Shown: positions 1 to 9,242, counted from the stretch's first letter. The stretch is DNA of 64,000 nucleotides from Sulfitobacter sp. F26169L (GCF_026410285.1 NZ_JAPMLP010000007.1:62001-126000), one strand, 5' to 3'. Notes: generated by a model from the sequence alone, not told the origin. Made by a program: numbers and translations.

Positions 1-1168
1 CATGAACGACCGTGCGTTGCGCACGATTACCGCGTCTTTGGGTGGTGTTTCCAACGGTTTCCCGCGTGAGGCCGGTTTTGATATTACTGTTGCTTCCGAG
101 GTGATGGCGATCCTGTGTCTGGCGAAAAATCTGGAAGATCTGCAAGAGCGTCTTGGCGCGATGATTGTGGCCTATCGTCGTGACCGCTCGCCCATCTATT
201 GCCGCGACATCAAGGCGGATGGTGCGATGACGGTACTGTTGAAAGATGCAATGCAGCCGAACATCGTCCAGACATTGGAAAACAACCCCGCGTTTGTACA
301 CGGTGGCCCGTTTGCCAATATCGCGCATGGCTGCAACTCGGTTATTGCCACGACGACTGCACTAAAATTGGCGGATTATGTGGTGACCGAAGCAGGATTT
401 GGTGCCGATTTGGGTGCCGAGAAGTTTATGAACATAAAATGCCGCAAAGCCGGACTGGCGCCGTCGGTTGTGGTGGTTGTTGCTACCGTGCGTGCAATGA
501 AGATGAACGGCGGCGTGGCCAAGGCCGATCTGGGCACAGAGAATGTTGAGGCGGTTGAGAAAGGCTGTGCAAACCTCGGGCGTCATGTTGAGAATGTGAA
601 ATCGTTTGGTGTGCCGGTGGTTGTGGCGATCAACCATTTTGTAACCGATACAGACGCAGAAGTGCAGGCAATCAAGGATTACGTGGCTGCTCAGGGGGCC
701 GAAGCGGTCTTGTCCCGCCACTGGGAGCTTGGATCGGAAGGATCTGCAGACCTTGCCACCCGCGTGGCCGAAATTGCCGATGCCGGAGAGGCCAATTTCG
801 AGCCCATTTATCCCGACGACATGCCGCTTTTCCAGAAGATCGAAGCAGTTGCCAAAAAGATTTACCGCGCGGACGAGGTGCTGGCGGATCAGAAAATTCG
901 CAACCAGTTGAAAGATTGGGAAGCGCAAGGGTATGGCAATCTGCCGGTCTGTATGGCGAAAACGCAATACAGCTTTACCACCGATCCTGACCGTCGCGGC
1001 GCGCCTGTGGGGTTCTCTGTGCCGGTGCGCGAAGTGCGCCTGTCGGCTGGTGCGGGTTTTGTGGTGGTGATCTGTGGTGAGATCATGACCATGCCGGGCC
1101 TGCCGCGCACGCCTTCAGCCGAGAACATCAAGTTGAATGCCGATGGTGATGTCGAAGGCTTGTTCTGA
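1..1168 (+). CDS. fhs: Formate--tetrahydrofolate ligase, C-terminal part (5' end outside window)
   Basis: Joins formate to tetrahydrofolate using ATP, giving 10-formyl-THF for one-carbon metabolism in the cytoplasm. The visible 388 residues match the middle and C-terminal parts of the family, including [12 protein letters not shown] at the left edge, [18 protein letters not shown] near residue 97 and the conserved ending [17 protein letters not shown]. The family is about 555-560 residues long, so roughly 170 N-terminal residues, including the P-loop part of the ATP site, lie to the left of the window. The ATG at base 2 is an internal methionine. A perfect 15-bp hairpin follows the stop codon, and folD comes next on the same strand in the same pathway. 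Identity is secure. Confidence 0.96.
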   Translation, partial: MNDRALRTITASLGGVSNGFPREAGFDITVASEVMAILCLAKNLEDLQERLGAMIVAYRRDRSPIYCRDIKADGAMTVLLKDAMQPNIVQTLENNPAFVHGGPFANIAHGCNSVIATTTALKLADYVVTEAGFGADLGAEKFMNIKCRKAGLAPSVVVVVATVRAMKMNGGVAKADLGTENVEAVEKGCANLGRHVENVKSFGVPVVVAINHFVTDTDAEVQAIKDYVAAQGAEAVLSRHWELGSEGSADLATRVAEIADAGEANFEPIYPDDMPLFQKIEAVAKKIYRADEVLADQKIRNQLKDWEAQGYGNLPVCMAKTQYSFTTDPDRRGAPVGFSVPVREVRLSAGAGFVVVICGEIMTMPGLPRTPSAENIKLNADGDVEGLF

Positions 1169-1188
1169 TCGGCGGATTCTGTTTGGGA

Positions 1189-1222
1189 AATCGGGGCAAA
1201 GGGTGAACCCTTTGCCCCGATT
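1189..1222 (+). terminator. Perfect 15-bp stem hairpin after fhs
   Basis: The arms at 1189-1203 and 1208-1222 are exact reverse complements around a TGAA loop. It begins 20 bp after the fhs stop. There is no clean T-run after the stem, so it may be an attenuator or mRNA-stabilising hairpin between fhs and folD rather than a full stop. Confidence 0.7.
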
Positions 1223-1273
1223 TGGCCTGCCGGCCATGAGTTTAGAGGAAAAATGAAGAGAGGATGTGGGGCA

Positions 1274-2176
1274 ATGGCTGCGACAGTTATTGACGGTAAG
1301 GAATTTGCGGCGCGGGTGCGGGGGCAGGTTGCTACGCATGTGACACGTCTGAAAGACGATCACGGGATCACACCCGGTCTGGCGGTGGTGCTGGTGGGTG
1401 AAGATCCGGCCTCGCAGGTTTATGTGCGCTCTAAAGGGAAGATGACGGTTGAGGTCGGTATGAAATCGGTCGAGCACAAACTGGATGCGGACACGTCCGA
1501 GGACGCGCTGCTGACGCTGATCGAGCAGTTAAACAACGATCCTGAAATCCACGGTATTCTGGTGCAACTGCCGCTTCCCCAGCATCTGAATGAAGATCTG
1601 GTGATCAATTCGATCGATCCGGCCAAGGATGTTGACGGGTTTCATGTATCGAACGTGGGTCTGTTGGGGACAGGCCAGAAAAGCATGGTGCCTTGTACGC
1701 CGCTGGGGTGTTTGATGATGTTGCGCGATCACCATGGCTCAATCTCGGGGATGGATGCGGTGGTGATCGGTCGCTCCAATATTGTGGGCAAACCGATGGC
1801 GCAGCTGCTGTTGAATGACAGCGCAACCGTAACTATTGCGCACAGCCGGACCAAGGATCTGGCTGATGTTGTGCGCCGTGCCGATATTGTGGTTGCTGCT
1901 GTCGGGCGTCCTGAACTGGTGCAGGGCGACTGGATGAAGAAAGGGGCCACGGTGATTGATGTCGGCATCAACCGTCTTGATGCGCCGGAAAAAGGTGAAG
2001 GCAAGACCAGGCTGGTGGGTGATGTGGATTATGAAAGCTGTGCGGCAGTTGCCGGTGCCATCACTCCCGTGCCCGGCGGTGTGGGGCCGATGACCATTGC
2101 GTGTCTGCTGGCCAATACGATCACCGCTTGCTGTCGCGCTAACGGTTTGGCCGAGCCCGAAGGCCTAACCGCCTGA
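1274..2176 (+). CDS. folD: Bifunctional methylene-THF dehydrogenase / methenyl-THF cyclohydrolase FolD
   Basis: Interconverts 5,10-methylene-THF and 10-formyl-THF with NADP, in the cytoplasm, next to fhs in the same pathway. The 300-residue product has the family length. The catalytic lysine motif YVRSKGK is at residues 50-56, QLPLP near 98-102, the nucleotide-binding GRSNIVGKP at 166-174, and the closing PGGVGPMT motif near the C-terminus. The ATG at 1274 is preferred over an in-frame ATG at 1253 because GAGAGGA lies just upstream and the family N-terminus begins at this methionine. Its last 12 bp overlap the convergent gene that follows. Identity is secure. Confidence 0.95.
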   Translation: MAATVIDGKEFAARVRGQVATHVTRLKDDHGITPGLAVVLVGEDPASQVYVRSKGKMTVEVGMKSVEHKLDADTSEDALLTLIEQLNNDPEIHGILVQLPLPQHLNEDLVINSIDPAKDVDGFHVSNVGLLGTGQKSMVPCTPLGCLMMLRDHHGSISGMDAVVIGRSNIVGKPMAQLLLNDSATVTIAHSRTKDLADVVRRADIVVAAVGRPELVQGDWMKKGATVIDVGINRLDAPEKGEGKTRLVGDVDYESCAAVAGAITPVPGGVGPMTIACLLANTITACCRANGLAEPEGLTA

Positions 2177-2575
2177 GATAACTGCGTGCATGATCCGTCC
2201 GGGAAGTAATGTAAAACTCCCCGCGAGAACCAGTGCGCCAAAGACAAGCGCCGTCATCTGGCGCTTGTGATCCTTGACCCGGCGGCTGCGAGCGGCTGCC
2301 ACGCCCGAGATAAGGGCCCACAGCGTGAAGAGCGATAGAATGTGGATTGGACTGAATGGCCCGATCAGGCGCACCTCGTTTATCCAGAAACTGCTGAGCG
2401 CAACTGTTGCCATCATCACCACCCACGCCCACCCTAGAACACGGTGAAGCGGACTGCCTTTGCGCAGTGAAAAGATACACAGCGTCAGGATCACGGCGGC
2501 AAGGGCCATTATCGTGTGAATTTGGATCATCAACGATGCATTGGCGAGAGGCGTCAGGGTCAGGCTAAGGGGCAC
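2165..2575 (-). CDS. DUF2306-type small integral membrane protein
   Basis: A 136-residue hydrophobic protein with about four membrane helices: residues near 17-37, 48-64, 75-92 and 108-130. The sequence [13 protein letters not shown] followed by a polar SSFWI resembles DUF2306/YozB-like membrane proteins, whose function is unknown. A GTG at 2575 is chosen as start because GAGGA sits 7 nt upstream; the open frame extends further but has no ribosome site. It is divergent from a membrane-bound LytTR regulator about 100 bp away and may be its target. The 3' end overlaps folD by 12 bp in convergent orientation. The family call is by resemblance only. Confidence 0.65.
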   Translation of the reverse strand: MPLSLTLTPLANASLMIQIHTIMALAAVILTLCIFSLRKGSPLHRVLGWAWVVMMATVALSSFWINEVRLIGPFSPIHILSLFTLWALISGVAAARSRRVKDHKRQMTALVFGALVLAGSFTLLPGRIMHAVISGG

Positions 2576-2641
2576 GGGCAATTCCTCGTTGTGTCGGATT
2601 GGCCTGTCATGGCAAAGTGGCTTGCAGGGGGCCAGAAACCT

Positions 2642-2669
2642 TACGTGAACGGCATATATGATACGTGAA
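2642..2669. promoter_or_regulatory. Direct repeat TACGTGAA x2, candidate LytTR operator
   Basis: TACGTGAA occurs exactly at 2642-2649 and 2662-2669, giving a 20-bp repeat period, in the gap between the DUF2306 gene and the LytTR gene. LytTR regulators bind paired direct repeats about two helical turns apart. The second copy ends 8 bp before the LytTR start, so autoregulation is plausible. This is an inference from position and spacing. Confidence 0.45.
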
Positions 2670-2677
2670 AGACAAGG

Positions 2678-3400
2678 ATGAACGGGGCTATGCAACTCAC
2701 GCTTCGTGAATTTCACAGAGTTCGTATGCCATTGTTGATCTGGTTCGCGCTGAGCGTTGTTGCCGGTGTGGCAGGGCCTTTCGGCACATTGGAAGCGCTG
2801 GGTCTGTGGCCGCGATTGCTGTATTGGTGCGGGATTGTCGGTGGGTCGATCGCGCTGTGCTTGACGGCGATATCTTTTGCGCGGGGCTATAGGCTCAAAG
2901 GTGCTGTCGCCGTTTGGACCTGCTTTGTACTGTCGTTGTGCGTGTACGTTATCAACATGTTTATATTTGCGGGGTGGGCCGGTGTTCCAAACGCGGTTTC
3001 ACTGCTTGCCAATGTTGCGCTGGTCACGGCGGCAGTGCATCTTGTGATCTGGGCTGTTGGTTTTGGCGAAAATGATGAGGGCGCGCCGTTAGTTGATACC
3101 TTTATGCACCGCCTGCCACTGCAGGCCCGCGCGCCACTGGTGAGGATCGAGGCGCAGGATCACTATCTCAATGTTGTGACCAAGCGGGGAAACGAGCTGA
3201 TCCTGATGCGAATGGGCGATGCGATGACCGAGCTGCGCGGACAAGGGGTGCAGGTGCATCGCTCGCATTGGGTGTCGCCCGATGCCGTCACAGGGCACCG
3301 TCGCGAAAAGGGGCGCGATGTATTACAGATGTCGGATGGCAGCGATGTACCTGTCAGCCGCAGCTTTCGCAGTGCGGTGCAAAGTGCCGGACTGTTCTAG
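2678..3400 (+). CDS. Membrane-anchored LytTR-family DNA-binding regulator
   Basis: A 240-residue protein combining an N-terminal membrane half with a C-terminal LytTR DNA-binding domain. Four hydrophobic helices lie at about residues 18-36, 46-66, 75-97 and 105-126. The LytTR part, about 145-240, shows the family landmarks VRIEAQDHYLNVVT, a middle VQVHRSHWVSPDAV and the ending DGSDVPVSRSFR. Such proteins act as one-component regulators, and the signal is unknown. ATG 2678 is used, with ATG 2690 equally possible; ribosome sites are weak for both. The stop overlaps the convergent thioesterase gene by 4 bp. The divergent membrane protein gene and the direct repeats between them suggest a local circuit. 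Confidence 0.85.
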   Translation: MNGAMQLTLREFHRVRMPLLIWFALSVVAGVAGPFGTLEALGLWPRLLYWCGIVGGSIALCLTAISFARGYRLKGAVAVWTCFVLSLCVYVINMFIFAGWAGVPNAVSLLANVALVTAAVHLVIWAVGFGENDEGAPLVDTFMHRLPLQARAPLVRIEAQDHYLNVVTKRGNELILMRMGDAMTELRGQGVQVHRSHWVSPDAVTGHRREKGRDVLQMSDGSDVPVSRSFRSAVQSAGLF

Positions 3401-3816
3401 CGCGGTACAGGCACCATCGTGCCTTGCAGAATGGCAATCAGCGTTCTGTTGCTTGCAGTTTCGGCATGTACTTCGGCAGTAACAACGCTGAGCCGTCTGC
3501 CTGCTTTGGCGACCTTTCCCGTTGCAATCAACAGATCACCCTGGGCGGGGGCAAGCATGTTGATCTTTATCTCGGCGGTGACGACTTCCTGATCCAGCGG
3601 CATCATGGAAAGGGCTGCAAGCCCGCACGCAACATCGCCGATTGAAAACGTCAGCCCGCCGTGGCCCAGCCCCTGTTGTTGCTTTGCACAGGGCAAAATC
3701 GGCGCGGTGATCCGCACCAGACCCTGCTCGACCCTGGCCAGTTGGGCGCCCAGCGTCGCCATCATTGTTTGCGCTGCAAAGCTTTGTTTGATGCGGTCTA
3801 TGCTTGTTTGATCCAT
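3397..3816 (-). CDS. PaaI-family acyl-CoA thioesterase (hotdog fold)
   Basis: A 139-residue single-domain hotdog protein, the usual family size. The active-site stretch GHGGLTFSIGD lies at residues 51-61, followed by a helix and the strand VTAEIKINMLAPAQGD typical of PaaI-like thioesterases, which hydrolyse aromatic or short acyl-CoA esters in the cytoplasm. The actual substrate cannot be read from the sequence. It lies 3 bp downstream of pdeM on the same strand, so it may share its transcript, and its stop overlaps the end of the LytTR gene in convergent orientation. Confidence 0.85.
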   Translation of the reverse strand: MDQTSIDRIKQSFAAQTMMATLGAQLARVEQGLVRITAPILPCAKQQQGLGHGGLTFSIGDVACGLAALSMMPLDQEVVTAEIKINMLAPAQGDLLIATGKVAKAGRRLSVVTAEVHAETASNRTLIAILQGTMVPVPR

Positions 3817-3819
3817 GGG

Positions 3820-4482
3820 TTACCTCGGCATTGGTATGGCTGTGGGCACGGGGCCGGTTAGAACGGCAATCGCTTCGGGGCGCATAAGGGCGGACAATAC
3901 CGGTGTTTGCGTATGGAGGCCACCGGTATAGGTGCCATAGGCAGGCAGGATCACGCGGTTTGTGTCAATCAAAAACGCCGAACGGGTGATGGCGCGCCCG
4001 CGCAGGTTAACAGCGGCTTTGGGATGATAGTGGCCCGATACCTCGCCGGTTGCATGGTCGTGCGCGATGTGGCGGAAAGTTAGCGGAGGCAGGGGTAATT
4101 CAGCCAGATGCGCCCCCCCCAGTTCGACCGGTCCCGGATCGTGGTTGCCTTCAATCCAGACCCAGCGCCGCCCCGCTTGCAGGCGCAAAATCCAGTGGCG
4201 TTCTTCCTGCGGCAAGGTTTGGGCAGCGGTCAGATCATCGAAGCTGTCGCCCAGACACACGACAGTGCGCGCGTGGCACAGGGCCAGGTCGGCGGCGAGG
4301 CGGTTGAGTGTATCGCGGATATCATACGGGGGCAGGGAAGTGCCCCCGCGCCGCGCAATCCGCTCGGATTTGCCCAGATGCAGGTCACTGACAACCAACA
4401 GGTTTTCGTCCGGCCACCAAAGCGCGCCGGACCCCAGCGCCACCAGACGCGCACCGGAAAGGGTGAAGTTATAACCGTTCAT
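3820..4482 (-). CDS. pdeM: Ligase-associated DNA damage response endonuclease PdeM
   Basis: A calcineurin-like metallophosphoesterase of 220 residues. The metal-binding motifs are in order: SDLHLGK (32-38), GDSFDD (78-83), GNHD (112-115) and GHYHPK (150-155). Together with the neighbouring Lhr-like helicase, these match the PdeM family, a nuclease linked to a bacterial repair cluster with an ATP-dependent ligase and an exonuclease. The ATG at 4482 is chosen because it begins right before the conserved first strand; there is no clear ribosome site. It follows the helicase gene by 43 bp on the same strand. The ligase and exonuclease partners are not next to it. Confidence 0.88.
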   Translation of the reverse strand: MNGYNFTLSGARLVALGSGALWWPDENLLVVSDLHLGKSERIARRGGTSLPPYDIRDTLNRLAADLALCHARTVVCLGDSFDDLTAAQTLPQEERHWILRLQAGRRWVWIEGNHDPGPVELGGAHLAELPLPPLTFRHIAHDHATGEVSGHYHPKAAVNLRGRAITRSAFLIDTNRVILPAYGTYTGGLHTQTPVLSALMRPEAIAVLTGPVPTAIPMPR

Positions 4483-4525
4483 GGTTAACGGTTTGAAACA
4501 CTGCAAGCCCAACCGCAAGGGATGA

Positions 4526-6979
4526 TCATTGCTTGGCGCGCCAGCGCGGCTGATCTGACGGTGCAGGCGTAATTTGTGCAAGGCCCGAATGTTCCATCAG
4601 ACGGCGCGCTTCCTCTGCCAGCAGTCGCTCCTCCGCTGCGCCTTTCACGGGAACACGGCCCATTTCCATCAACATAGGTGCAGCTAATGGTGTGACCTGC
4701 GCAAGCGTCAGGTGATCAATGCGACCCTTCGTGCGGTTCAGCATTTCTTCTATCCGGCCAAAATCGACCAGTCCGCGCAGGGCTTCTTCGCGGGTGATGT
4801 CCAGCATCAGGTGATCCGGATCATATTTGGTTAAGGTGTCGTACAGGATGTCGGAACTGAAAGTCGCTTGCCGCCCCGATTTGCGCGCTTGCGGGCTGTT
4901 GCGCTCGATCAATCCGGCAATGGTGGCGCTGGCGCGGAAGGTGCGTTTCATTACGGCATTACCTGCGAGCCAATTCTCAAAGCCGTTGTGCAGGGCATCG
5001 GGATCAAGCAGGGGTGCGGGATCGGTTACGAAATCAAGTCCCCAGATCAGGGTCGCGTAATCCGTTGCGACAAATCCGAGCGGGTGGAGGTGCAATTCCT
5101 CCATCCGTTTGGTCAGCAGCAGGCCCAGTGTTTGTTGTCCGTTACGCCCTGCAAAGCCGTAGATCACCGTTTGCGCGCGGCCCTCGTGCGGGAAACTTTC
5201 GATCAGCAGACGGCCCGATTGGGGAAGCTGGCTGCGTTCGCGTTGCAGGTGCAGCCATTGCGCGGTGTGATCGGGCAGTTCGGGCCAGCTGTCCTTGGCG
5301 AACATCCGCTGTACGCGGGCAGATAGCTGGGTTGATGTGGCGAATTTGGTGCCCATAAAGGTCGCGACTTTGGGCTTTTTGGCGCTGTCGCGCGAAACTT
5401 CCACAATCATTTCGCGCAAGCCTTCGTATTTCACGATCTGTCCGCCGATCAGAAACGTGTCGCCCGGAGTGAGCGTGGCGGCAAAGCCTTCTTCGATTTC
5501 GCCAAGCGGTTTGCCGCCACGGTTGCGCTTCATGCGCACCTTGAGGGTGTCTGTGTCCTGTATGGTGCCGATGTTCATGCGGATGTTGCGCGCGGCGCGC
5601 GGATCGCGCAGCTGCCACATCCCATCGGGCCGCTGGATCAAGCGCTGCCAGCGGTCGTAGGCGCGCAAGGCATAGCCGCCGGTCGCGCAGAAATCGAGGC
5701 AGGCATCAAACCGGGCGCGGCTGAGGGCGCTGTATGCGCCGGCGGATGTAACCTCCCGGAACAAGGTGTCGGCGTCAAACGGGCCGGCGCAGGCTGAAAT
5801 CAGGATGTGCTGGCAGAGTACGTCCCGCGGGCCTGCGCCGCGCGGCTCCCCGTCAAGTTCGCCGTCGAGAACAGCCTCAAGGGCGGCGACACATTCAACC
5901 ACTTCAAAGCGGTTGGCAGGGACGAGAAGCGCCTTTGAGGGGGCATTGTAGTGGTGGTTGGCGCGGCCGATCCGTTGGACAAGTCGTTTGACGTTTTTGG
6001 GCGCGCCGATCTGGATCACCAGATCAACATCACCCCAGTCGATACCCAGATCAAGAGAGCCTGTGCAGACAATGGCGCGCAGATCACCGCGCACCATCGC
6101 GGCCTCGACACGGGCGCGCTGGGTGCGGTCAAGGCTGCCGTGATGGATGCCGATGGGCAGGCTTTCGGTGTTTGCAAGCCAGAGTTTATGAAAGAAAATC
6201 TCGGCCTGCGCGCGGGTGTTGTGGAAGATAAGCGTCGTGTTGTGCTGCCTGACCTGTTCCAGCACGGCAGGGATGGCATAGGCCGCACCACCGCCCGACC
6301 ATGGGGGCGCTTCGTCTGTTTTCAGCATCCGGATATCGGGGGGCGGCCCCGGATCGGCCAGAAGGATTTCGCAGGGATCCGGGTGACGGGCCATGAAATG
6401 CGCGATGGCGGCCGGATCCTCGACCGTAGCGGAAAGGCCGACACGTTTGAGATCCGGGCAGATGGCATTGAGCCGCGCGAGGGCGAGCATCAATTGGTCC
6501 CCCCTTTTGGACTCTGCCAGAGCGTGAATTTCGTCGATCACCACCCGTTTGAGGCCCCGAAACATGCGCGGCGCGTCTTCGTAGCTGACTAGTAGTGCAA
6601 GACTTTCGGGAGTGGTTAAGAAAATATGGGGCGGGTCGGCGCGTTGACGTTTGCGCAGGCTGGCGGTTGTGTCGCCGGTCCGCTCTTCGATTCGGATGTT
6701 CAGGCCCATCTCTGTCACCGGCGTGGTGAGGTTTCGTTTGATATCCGCGGCCAGCGCCTTGAGCGGAGAGATATAGAGCGTGTGCATTCCGTCATGATCC
6801 TGTCCGGCAAGATCGATGAGTGTTGGCAAAAAGCCCGAAAGTGTCTTGCCCCCGCCTGTGGGTGCGATCAGCAGCAATGCCGGAGCATCGGCGCGGGCAA
6901 GCATTTCCTGCTGGTGGGGATGGATTGACCAGCCTTTAGCGGCAAACCAGTTTTGGAAAGTTTCGGGGATATCATGCAT
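4526..6979 (-). CDS. Ligase-associated DNA damage response DEXH-box helicase (Lhr-like)
   Basis: An 817-residue superfamily 2 helicase. Walker A APTGGGKT is at residues 39-46, the DEIH box near residue 150, LSATVED (motif III) follows, and the motif VI region VQRIGRANH lies in the second RecA-like domain. A long C-terminal part is typical of Lhr-type 3'-5' helicases. The family is named for its linkage to an ATP-dependent DNA ligase, an exonuclease and PdeM in a repair cluster; here only PdeM follows. The start is the in-frame ATG at 6979; a TTG three codons upstream is possible. A repeated palindromic element lies 25 bp upstream of the start. Confidence 0.92.
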   Translation of the reverse strand: MHDIPETFQNWFAAKGWSIHPHQQEMLARADAPALLLIAPTGGGKTLSGFLPTLIDLAGQDHDGMHTLYISPLKALAADIKRNLTTPVTEMGLNIRIEERTGDTTASLRKRQRADPPHIFLTTPESLALLVSYEDAPRMFRGLKRVVIDEIHALAESKRGDQLMLALARLNAICPDLKRVGLSATVEDPAAIAHFMARHPDPCEILLADPGPPPDIRMLKTDEAPPWSGGGAAYAIPAVLEQVRQHNTTLIFHNTRAQAEIFFHKLWLANTESLPIGIHHGSLDRTQRARVEAAMVRGDLRAIVCTGSLDLGIDWGDVDLVIQIGAPKNVKRLVQRIGRANHHYNAPSKALLVPANRFEVVECVAALEAVLDGELDGEPRGAGPRDVLCQHILISACAGPFDADTLFREVTSAGAYSALSRARFDACLDFCATGGYALRAYDRWQRLIQRPDGMWQLRDPRAARNIRMNIGTIQDTDTLKVRMKRNRGGKPLGEIEEGFAATLTPGDTFLIGGQIVKYEGLREMIVEVSRDSAKKPKVATFMGTKFATSTQLSARVQRMFAKDSWPELPDHTAQWLHLQRERSQLPQSGRLLIESFPHEGRAQTVIYGFAGRNGQQTLGLLLTKRMEELHLHPLGFVATDYATLIWGLDFVTDPAPLLDPDALHNGFENWLAGNAVMKRTFRASATIAGLIERNSPQARKSGRQATFSSDILYDTLTKYDPDHLMLDITREEALRGLVDFGRIEEMLNRTKGRIDHLTLAQVTPLAAPMLMEMGRVPVKGAAEERLLAEEARRLMEHSGLAQITPAPSDQPRWRAKQ

Positions 6980-7004
6980 GTTGTGCAAGATAGTGTCGCG
7001 CCAG

Positions 7005-7071
7005 CCGGGGGCCAGCCCCCATTGACCCTGCGGGTCAATTCCCCCGGGATATTTCCGGCCAAAAGAAATTG
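7005..7071 (+). repeat. Intergenic palindromic repeat, copy A
   Basis: A 67-bp element between a pseudogene end and the helicase start. Its outline is CCGGGGGCCAGCCCCC, an inner hairpin, ATTCCCCCGGGATATTT, two variable bases, then GGCCAAAAGAAATTG. The inner hairpin is ATTGACCC TGC GGGTCAAT (8 bp stem). A second copy in the same orientation is at 38778-38843. It contains no coding frame. Confidence 0.85.
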
Positions 7072-7073
7072 CG

Positions 7074-7868
7074 CTAGGGGCGTGATTTTAGATTTTTGAT
7101 TGTATCCTGGATGGCTTCCGGCAGGCTGGTGTCGGCGCCTTGCGGGGCGGCATTGAGTGCGCTGGCGATATCTTTTACGAGTATCGCGATTGTGTTGTCG
7201 GGGGCATGGCCGTCGCGGGCGAATTCGATGCTGTTGAAGCCTGACGCGAACCAGTTCTGACCTGACGATGTGTGAATGAGATCGAGGAGGGCGCTGATAT
7301 CAAGACCCGCATCATCGGCCCAATCGAGCACCAGCCGTGTCATGGTGGTGTTTGATGCGGCAAGAAGATTGTTGAGAACCTTGGCTTGCATACCTGCGCC
7401 GAATTCACCCATACGATGGAAATGTTTGCCCATGGCGCTGAACAGGGGCTGGGCTGCGTCGAGGTCTGCTGTATTGCCGCCGAGCATGAAGCTGAGGCGT
7501 GCTTCGCGTGCGGCGATTTGTGCCCCTGACATCGGGGCATCGATCAGCGCGATGCGGGCGGGAATACGTGCGCGCAGATCCCGAACGTAGCGCGGGGAAA
7601 GTGTAGAACAGATGATGATGCGGATCAGGGTCGGAATTTCTACGAGGTTCTGTTCACCGAACAACACTGCTTCTGTCTGGTCGATGTCGCGCACCACTGT
7701 AATGAGGGTGTCGAGGTCTTCGCTGAAGACCGCGATGTCATCCGTGATATGGGGGACATGCATCGGGACAATGTCATATCCGCGCGCCGGTACACCTGCG
7801 GCACGCTACGCTGCAAGCATAGGAGCGCCCATTCTGCCGCAGCCTGCGATACCGGTGCGCGAGCGCAT
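7074..7868 (-). pseudogene. NAD(P)-dependent hydroxyacid dehydrogenase-like gene broken by an amber codon
   Basis: The frame starting at ATG 7868 reads a Rossmann nucleotide-binding start (GIAGCGRMGAPMLAA), then hits TAG at codon 21 (7806-7808), then continues with RAAGVPARGYDIVP into a 229-residue open frame from 7763. That part has the 6-phosphogluconate / 3-hydroxyisobutyrate dehydrogenase layout: IDAPMSGAQ near the middle and a helical C-terminal domain with KVLNNLLAASN. The original ATG lies 4 bp after the stop of the AAA ATPase gene, so the two formed one transcript. Restart at the ATG at 7763 would give a protein without its cofactor-binding loop. Either a recent pseudogene or a sequencing error at one base. 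Confidence 0.8.
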
Positions 7869-7872
7869 GACG

Positions 7873-9180
7873 TTATCGCACGATGTGTTCGTCTTTGACG
7901 AACATATTGGCCCAGGCGCGATCAACCAGCGCCGGTGACATCTGGTAGGGAATACCCTCGAATTCGCACACGGCAATCATCTGGTCGATCAGAAAGATCG
8001 GTTGATAGTTCGCATAGACGTTTTCGATGGTCGGGTATTTGTTTTTCAGCAGGTGAACCAGTGTTGCTTCATCAAGCGGGATTTTGCGCTTTTTGGCGAC
8101 CATGGCAAAGATTTTCAGGAAATTCGCCTGATTGGGCCCGTCGATTTTGATTTTGAAGAAAATACGGCGAAGGGCCGCGGTGTCAAAAATTTCGTTCGGG
8201 TGGAAGTTGGTGGAGAAGATCACCAGCGTGTCGAAGGGCACTTCGAATTTTTCGCCCGATTGCAGGGCGAGGATATCCTTGCTTTCTTCCAGTGGTACAA
8301 TCCAGCGGTTGACTATGCTTTGTGGTGGTTCTTTCTGGCGGCCAAGGTCATCCACAATAAAGATACCGCCGGTGGATTTAAGCTGGAGCGGAGCCTGATA
8401 GGTCTTGGCGGACGGGTTGTAGACCAGATCAAGCATATCCAGCGACAGCTCACCACCGGTGATGACCGATGGGCGTTCGCAGCAGACATAGCGTGCATCA
8501 AAGCGGGTGATCCGGCGCAGGGAGTGCGGATCCTGTTCCTCTCTGGCGATTTCGTTGTGAACGATCGGATCGAATACCGTGATCACCTGTGAGGCGTATT
8601 CGATGGCGTGGGGCACATAGACCTGATCCCCCAGCGCGTCGCGGATACCGTTCGAGATTGAGGATTTCCCGTTACCTGGGGGGCCATACATGAGGATCGA
8701 GCGACCGGCAGAGACAGCGGGACCCAGATTGTCGACCAGATCATCGGGCAAAATCAGATGGCCCATAGCGCCGGTCAGTTGCGAGCGGGTGATTTGCATG
8801 TTGCGCACCGACTGGCGCTGCACCTGCTCTTTGTAGACCGTAAGGGGGACGGGCATGGGGCCGAAATACTCCGACTGCGCAAGCGCATCAAGGGCGCGCG
8901 CCTTTCCGGTGTCCGTCAACTGGTAGCCCATTTCGTTACCGTTTTGGGCGTTCAATGTACCTGTTGCTTCGATCAGCCGCTGGGTTCTGCACATATCCAC
9001 CAGTTCCTGAACAACAGGGATCGGCAGACAGACCGCTTTTGACAACTCGCTCACCAGATCGAGGTTTTTGCGGAAGATTGTTTTGATCAGAATGTCGCGC
9101 ATCATGACGATGGGCAAACGCATATCTGCCAGTGTTTTTGGCGGGGGCGGTGCCATGACGGCATTTGTTGGGGCGTTCAT
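7873..9180 (-). CDS. AAA-type ATPase associated with the tad pilus locus
   Basis: A 435-residue protein. Residues about 20-100 look like a small helical, winged-helix-like domain. Walker A GPPGNGKS is at 166-173, Walker B FIVDDLGRQ near 275, and an arginine-containing segment TAALRRIFFKIKIDG (sensor / arginine finger region) near 350. It resembles ATPases annotated as chaperone-like and linked to Flp pilus assembly; its role in pilus biogenesis is not established. It lies at the end of the tad cluster on the same strand, with about 60 bp from cpaA. ATG 9180 has AGGGACC upstream. I am sure of the ATPase, less of its function. Confidence 0.8.
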   Translation of the reverse strand: MNAPTNAVMAPPPPKTLADMRLPIVMMRDILIKTIFRKNLDLVSELSKAVCLPIPVVQELVDMCRTQRLIEATGTLNAQNGNEMGYQLTDTGKARALDALAQSEYFGPMPVPLTVYKEQVQRQSVRNMQITRSQLTGAMGHLILPDDLVDNLGPAVSAGRSILMYGPPGNGKSSISNGIRDALGDQVYVPHAIEYASQVITVFDPIVHNEIAREEQDPHSLRRITRFDARYVCCERPSVITGGELSLDMLDLVYNPSAKTYQAPLQLKSTGGIFIVDDLGRQKEPPQSIVNRWIVPLEESKDILALQSGEKFEVPFDTLVIFSTNFHPNEIFDTAALRRIFFKIKIDGPNQANFLKIFAMVAKKRKIPLDEATLVHLLKNKYPTIENVYANYQPIFLIDQMIAVCEFEGIPYQMSPALVDRAWANMFVKDEHIVR

Positions 9181-9242
9181 TGTGGTAGGTCCCTCTGCTC
9201 AGTTGGGCTTTTGTGACCCATAGGGGATAAAAATGGCGTTAT

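Noticed and set aside
5951..6592. A 213-codon plus-strand frame.
   Set aside because: Antisense to the Lhr-like helicase core; a by-product of GC-rich codon usage.
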